Shown in pieces: positions 62,362 through 64,000 of a stretch of 64,000 nt of DNA. The notes beneath the pieces are model-generated. The model was not told the DNA's origin. It saw nothing but the letters and a program-made list of their open reading frames with translations, and ran no database searches. Numbering within the stretch: position 1 is the stretch's first letter; the number at the start of each line of letters is the position of its first letter. Source of the DNA: Stenocarpella maydis. Its lineage: Eukaryota > Ascomycota > Sordariomycetes > Diaporthales > Diaporthaceae. Where the stretch lies: assembly GCA_002270565.1 (NCBI GenBank), contig NQMI01000055.1:1-64000 (forward strand), in the 5' to 3' direction. A program made the position numbers and the translations under genes.

Positions 62362-64000
62362 GCTGAGTGTAGCTAGACCTGCCCGGGTGAGTTCTGAGTG
62401 GTAACAGGGGTCTCGTTCGACAATTTATGAGAGATAGAAGTCCCTGAAATGAATACTGGAGACTGTGAGCCTTGGGAGTGAGCTGCTTAACAAACCTGAA
62501 ATCCGAGGACGGGCTCTTGTTAGAGTTTTAAGTCTTCGACGACTGCGCGGTAGTGTATGCGATCGCAAGCCTCGCTGTTGAGAACGCCTAGGTGGCTCAA
62601 CAAGGTCAATAAGGCGAGCAGTACCGGCGAGTAGCCCAGGGCATGGCTCAGCAAGGCCGGAGAAGGCATTGTTGGTTGTAGAGAAAACCAAGGCTGGAAT
62701 ATCAGCGGTCCTGCAAGGGCTCCTTGAAGGTCGTCATCTGGCTGGCCCACACAACACGACCCCGCCACCGTCTAGGTGACCCTTCCTGAAACTCAGACAG
62801 ATCTGTATGAAAACCCCTAGGTACCTAGCATCCTGGGTTAGTGTGATGAGATGCGGTGTGGAGGGGCGCCGGGTGTCGTTGTTGGGAAGCGCCTAGGCCC
62901 GCCGCCCACCGCAGGGAACCATAACAAGGGGCTGCGTAGTACTCTATCATGCGAGTTGCAGGCGATGCGCAGCACCTAGGCGGGAATGGAAGCCGAGAGG
63001 GTACGCAGCCCATGGCAATTGATGAAAGTAATTCATGGGGAGGAGGGTCGCTAATGCAGGTACAGATAACGTTCGCCACTGATGACATTGCTGGACCAGG
63101 GAGAGCCATTGGGATAGGAAGTCCTCGCGGCACGCTTGGAAGTCATCACGCGTCGCGCCCATCCGGTCAGATGTCGGTCGGGATAACAGAGGCGCCCTTT
63201 CGGTGGGCCGTGTTGGCGCGAAGGGTGCAAGCGTCCATTGCAGCGAGCAGGATGTTTCCTATCCAGCCAGAAGGAAGTCTCGTATTAGCACTGGATGAGA
63301 AGGGCCGCGGCCGCACTCTGCGCAAGCCATCCACGATACGTAATACCGCTAGGGCGATAGAGCGAGTGAGGCGTTAAGCCCGGGACGTCGTGCTGGCCTC
63401 GAGACAGCATTGCTCCAGGCAAAGTTAGAGATTTGCCACTCCGCACATGCCGACTTTTGGGGGGTGAGGGCAACGACACTGTCAGGCATGTGCAGTCAGT
63501 TGAAGAAATCCAGTTTGCTTGGGCCGAAAAGGGGACATGGAATAAGGCAACAAGGCGAAAGGGTGTCCACTAGGGTGAGGAAAATGTAAAAAAAGGCCGG
63601 TGGTTTTAGCTTCCAACTCTCGAGTAAGCACCGGTCCGTGGTAACATCAGCTGATGCCGTCCAAGAAGCATCGAAAGGCTGTAATGAAAGCTGGAATGAC
63701 AGCCTCTTGGAAGTCAGGGGGGAATGTAAGAACAGAAACGGGCTTATTGCGTTTCGGCAGAGATGCGCTGTCCACACACAGTCCCAACAGGCGCCACAGG
63801 GTGGTAGTAGGCAACCAGCCCAGTGGTTTTTTTTGGTGGTTTTTTTTTTTTTTTCTGAAGGCAAGCCTCTTCGAAATTTAGCAACTCATATCCCCTTAGG
63901 CACTCGCCCGGTTGCGGGTCCTTCAGACTTGGCTGTTCCGGCTGGGTCAGATTTGTCTGCACCACAATGGCCTGCATGTTGCGCAGCGCGATGTGTGCAG
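62362..64000. other. Intergenic or unresolved window end
   Basis: No recognised gene. A 142-codon plus-strand frame (62949-63377) and a minus-strand frame entering from the window edge (AHIALRNMQAIVVQTNLTQ, to about 63744) may be coding, but neither has family features. T-runs lie at 63826-63853. Confidence 0.4.

Noticed and set aside
1..64000. tRNA, rRNA, CRISPR arrays or bacterial-type operons
   Set aside because: I looked for T-arm and anticodon-arm patterns and for regularly spaced repeats and saw none; genes have introns and fungal families, so bacterial systems are not expected.

Overview
The window is nuclear DNA from a filamentous ascomycete, most likely a Sordariomycete. The evidence is short GT-AG introns (roughly 60-370 nt) with CTRAY-like branch points, fungal-only families (CFEM/PTH11-type receptor, heme-thiolate peroxidase, Zn2Cys6 factor, AzgA-type purine permease, YAT amino-acid permease, mitoribosomal mS45), GC-rich genes alternating with AT-rich repeat relics, and many copies of the palindromic word TACCTAGGTA between genes. 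I cannot name the species.

Layout. 0-6 kb: transposon-like relics, a DHCR24-like FAD oxidoreductase, a frameshifted class II aldolase gene and an O-fucosyltransferase-like type II membrane protein. 7-11.5 kb: an uncertain small gene, a two-exon RCC1 homologue and a single-pass membrane protein. 13-20 kb: a three-exon amino-acid permease, a secreted heme-thiolate peroxidase and a CFEM-domain PTH11-like receptor. 21-31.2 kb: a secreted GMC oxidoreductase, a PaxM-like FAD monooxygenase, a secreted GH29 alpha-L-fucosidase, a gene fragment, and a secreted protein of unknown function built from two similar four-cysteine modules. 32-41 kb: an NmrA-like protein divergent from a Zn2Cys6 regulator, a decayed MFS transporter, a repeat block, a LovC-like enoyl reductase, a frameshifted alpha/beta hydrolase and an aldo-keto reductase. 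43-51 kb: a HAD-family hydrolase (YKR070W/CECR5 type), a broken sulfotransferase-like gene, a long gene-poor stretch and a 537-residue protein with a PD-(D/E)XK-type nuclease motif. 51.7-59.1 kb: an AzgA-type purine permease, mitochondrial ribosomal protein mS45 and a LipA-type tyrosine phosphatase with a Ser16-Gly9 tract. 59-64 kb: microsatellites and one small RanBP2-type zinc-finger protein.

How the genes fit together. Housekeeping genes (RCC1, mS45, purine and amino-acid permeases, HAD hydrolase) lie next to accessory genes typical of host or environment interaction and specialised metabolism. The 32-41 kb block looks like a set of tailoring, regulation and export genes with no PKS, NRPS or terpene synthase in view. 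Two of its members are broken and a repeat block interrupts it, so it may be a decaying cluster or part of a cluster whose core lies elsewhere. Several frameshifts are single-base changes, and one N sits between homopolymers, so assembly error must be separated from true gene death.
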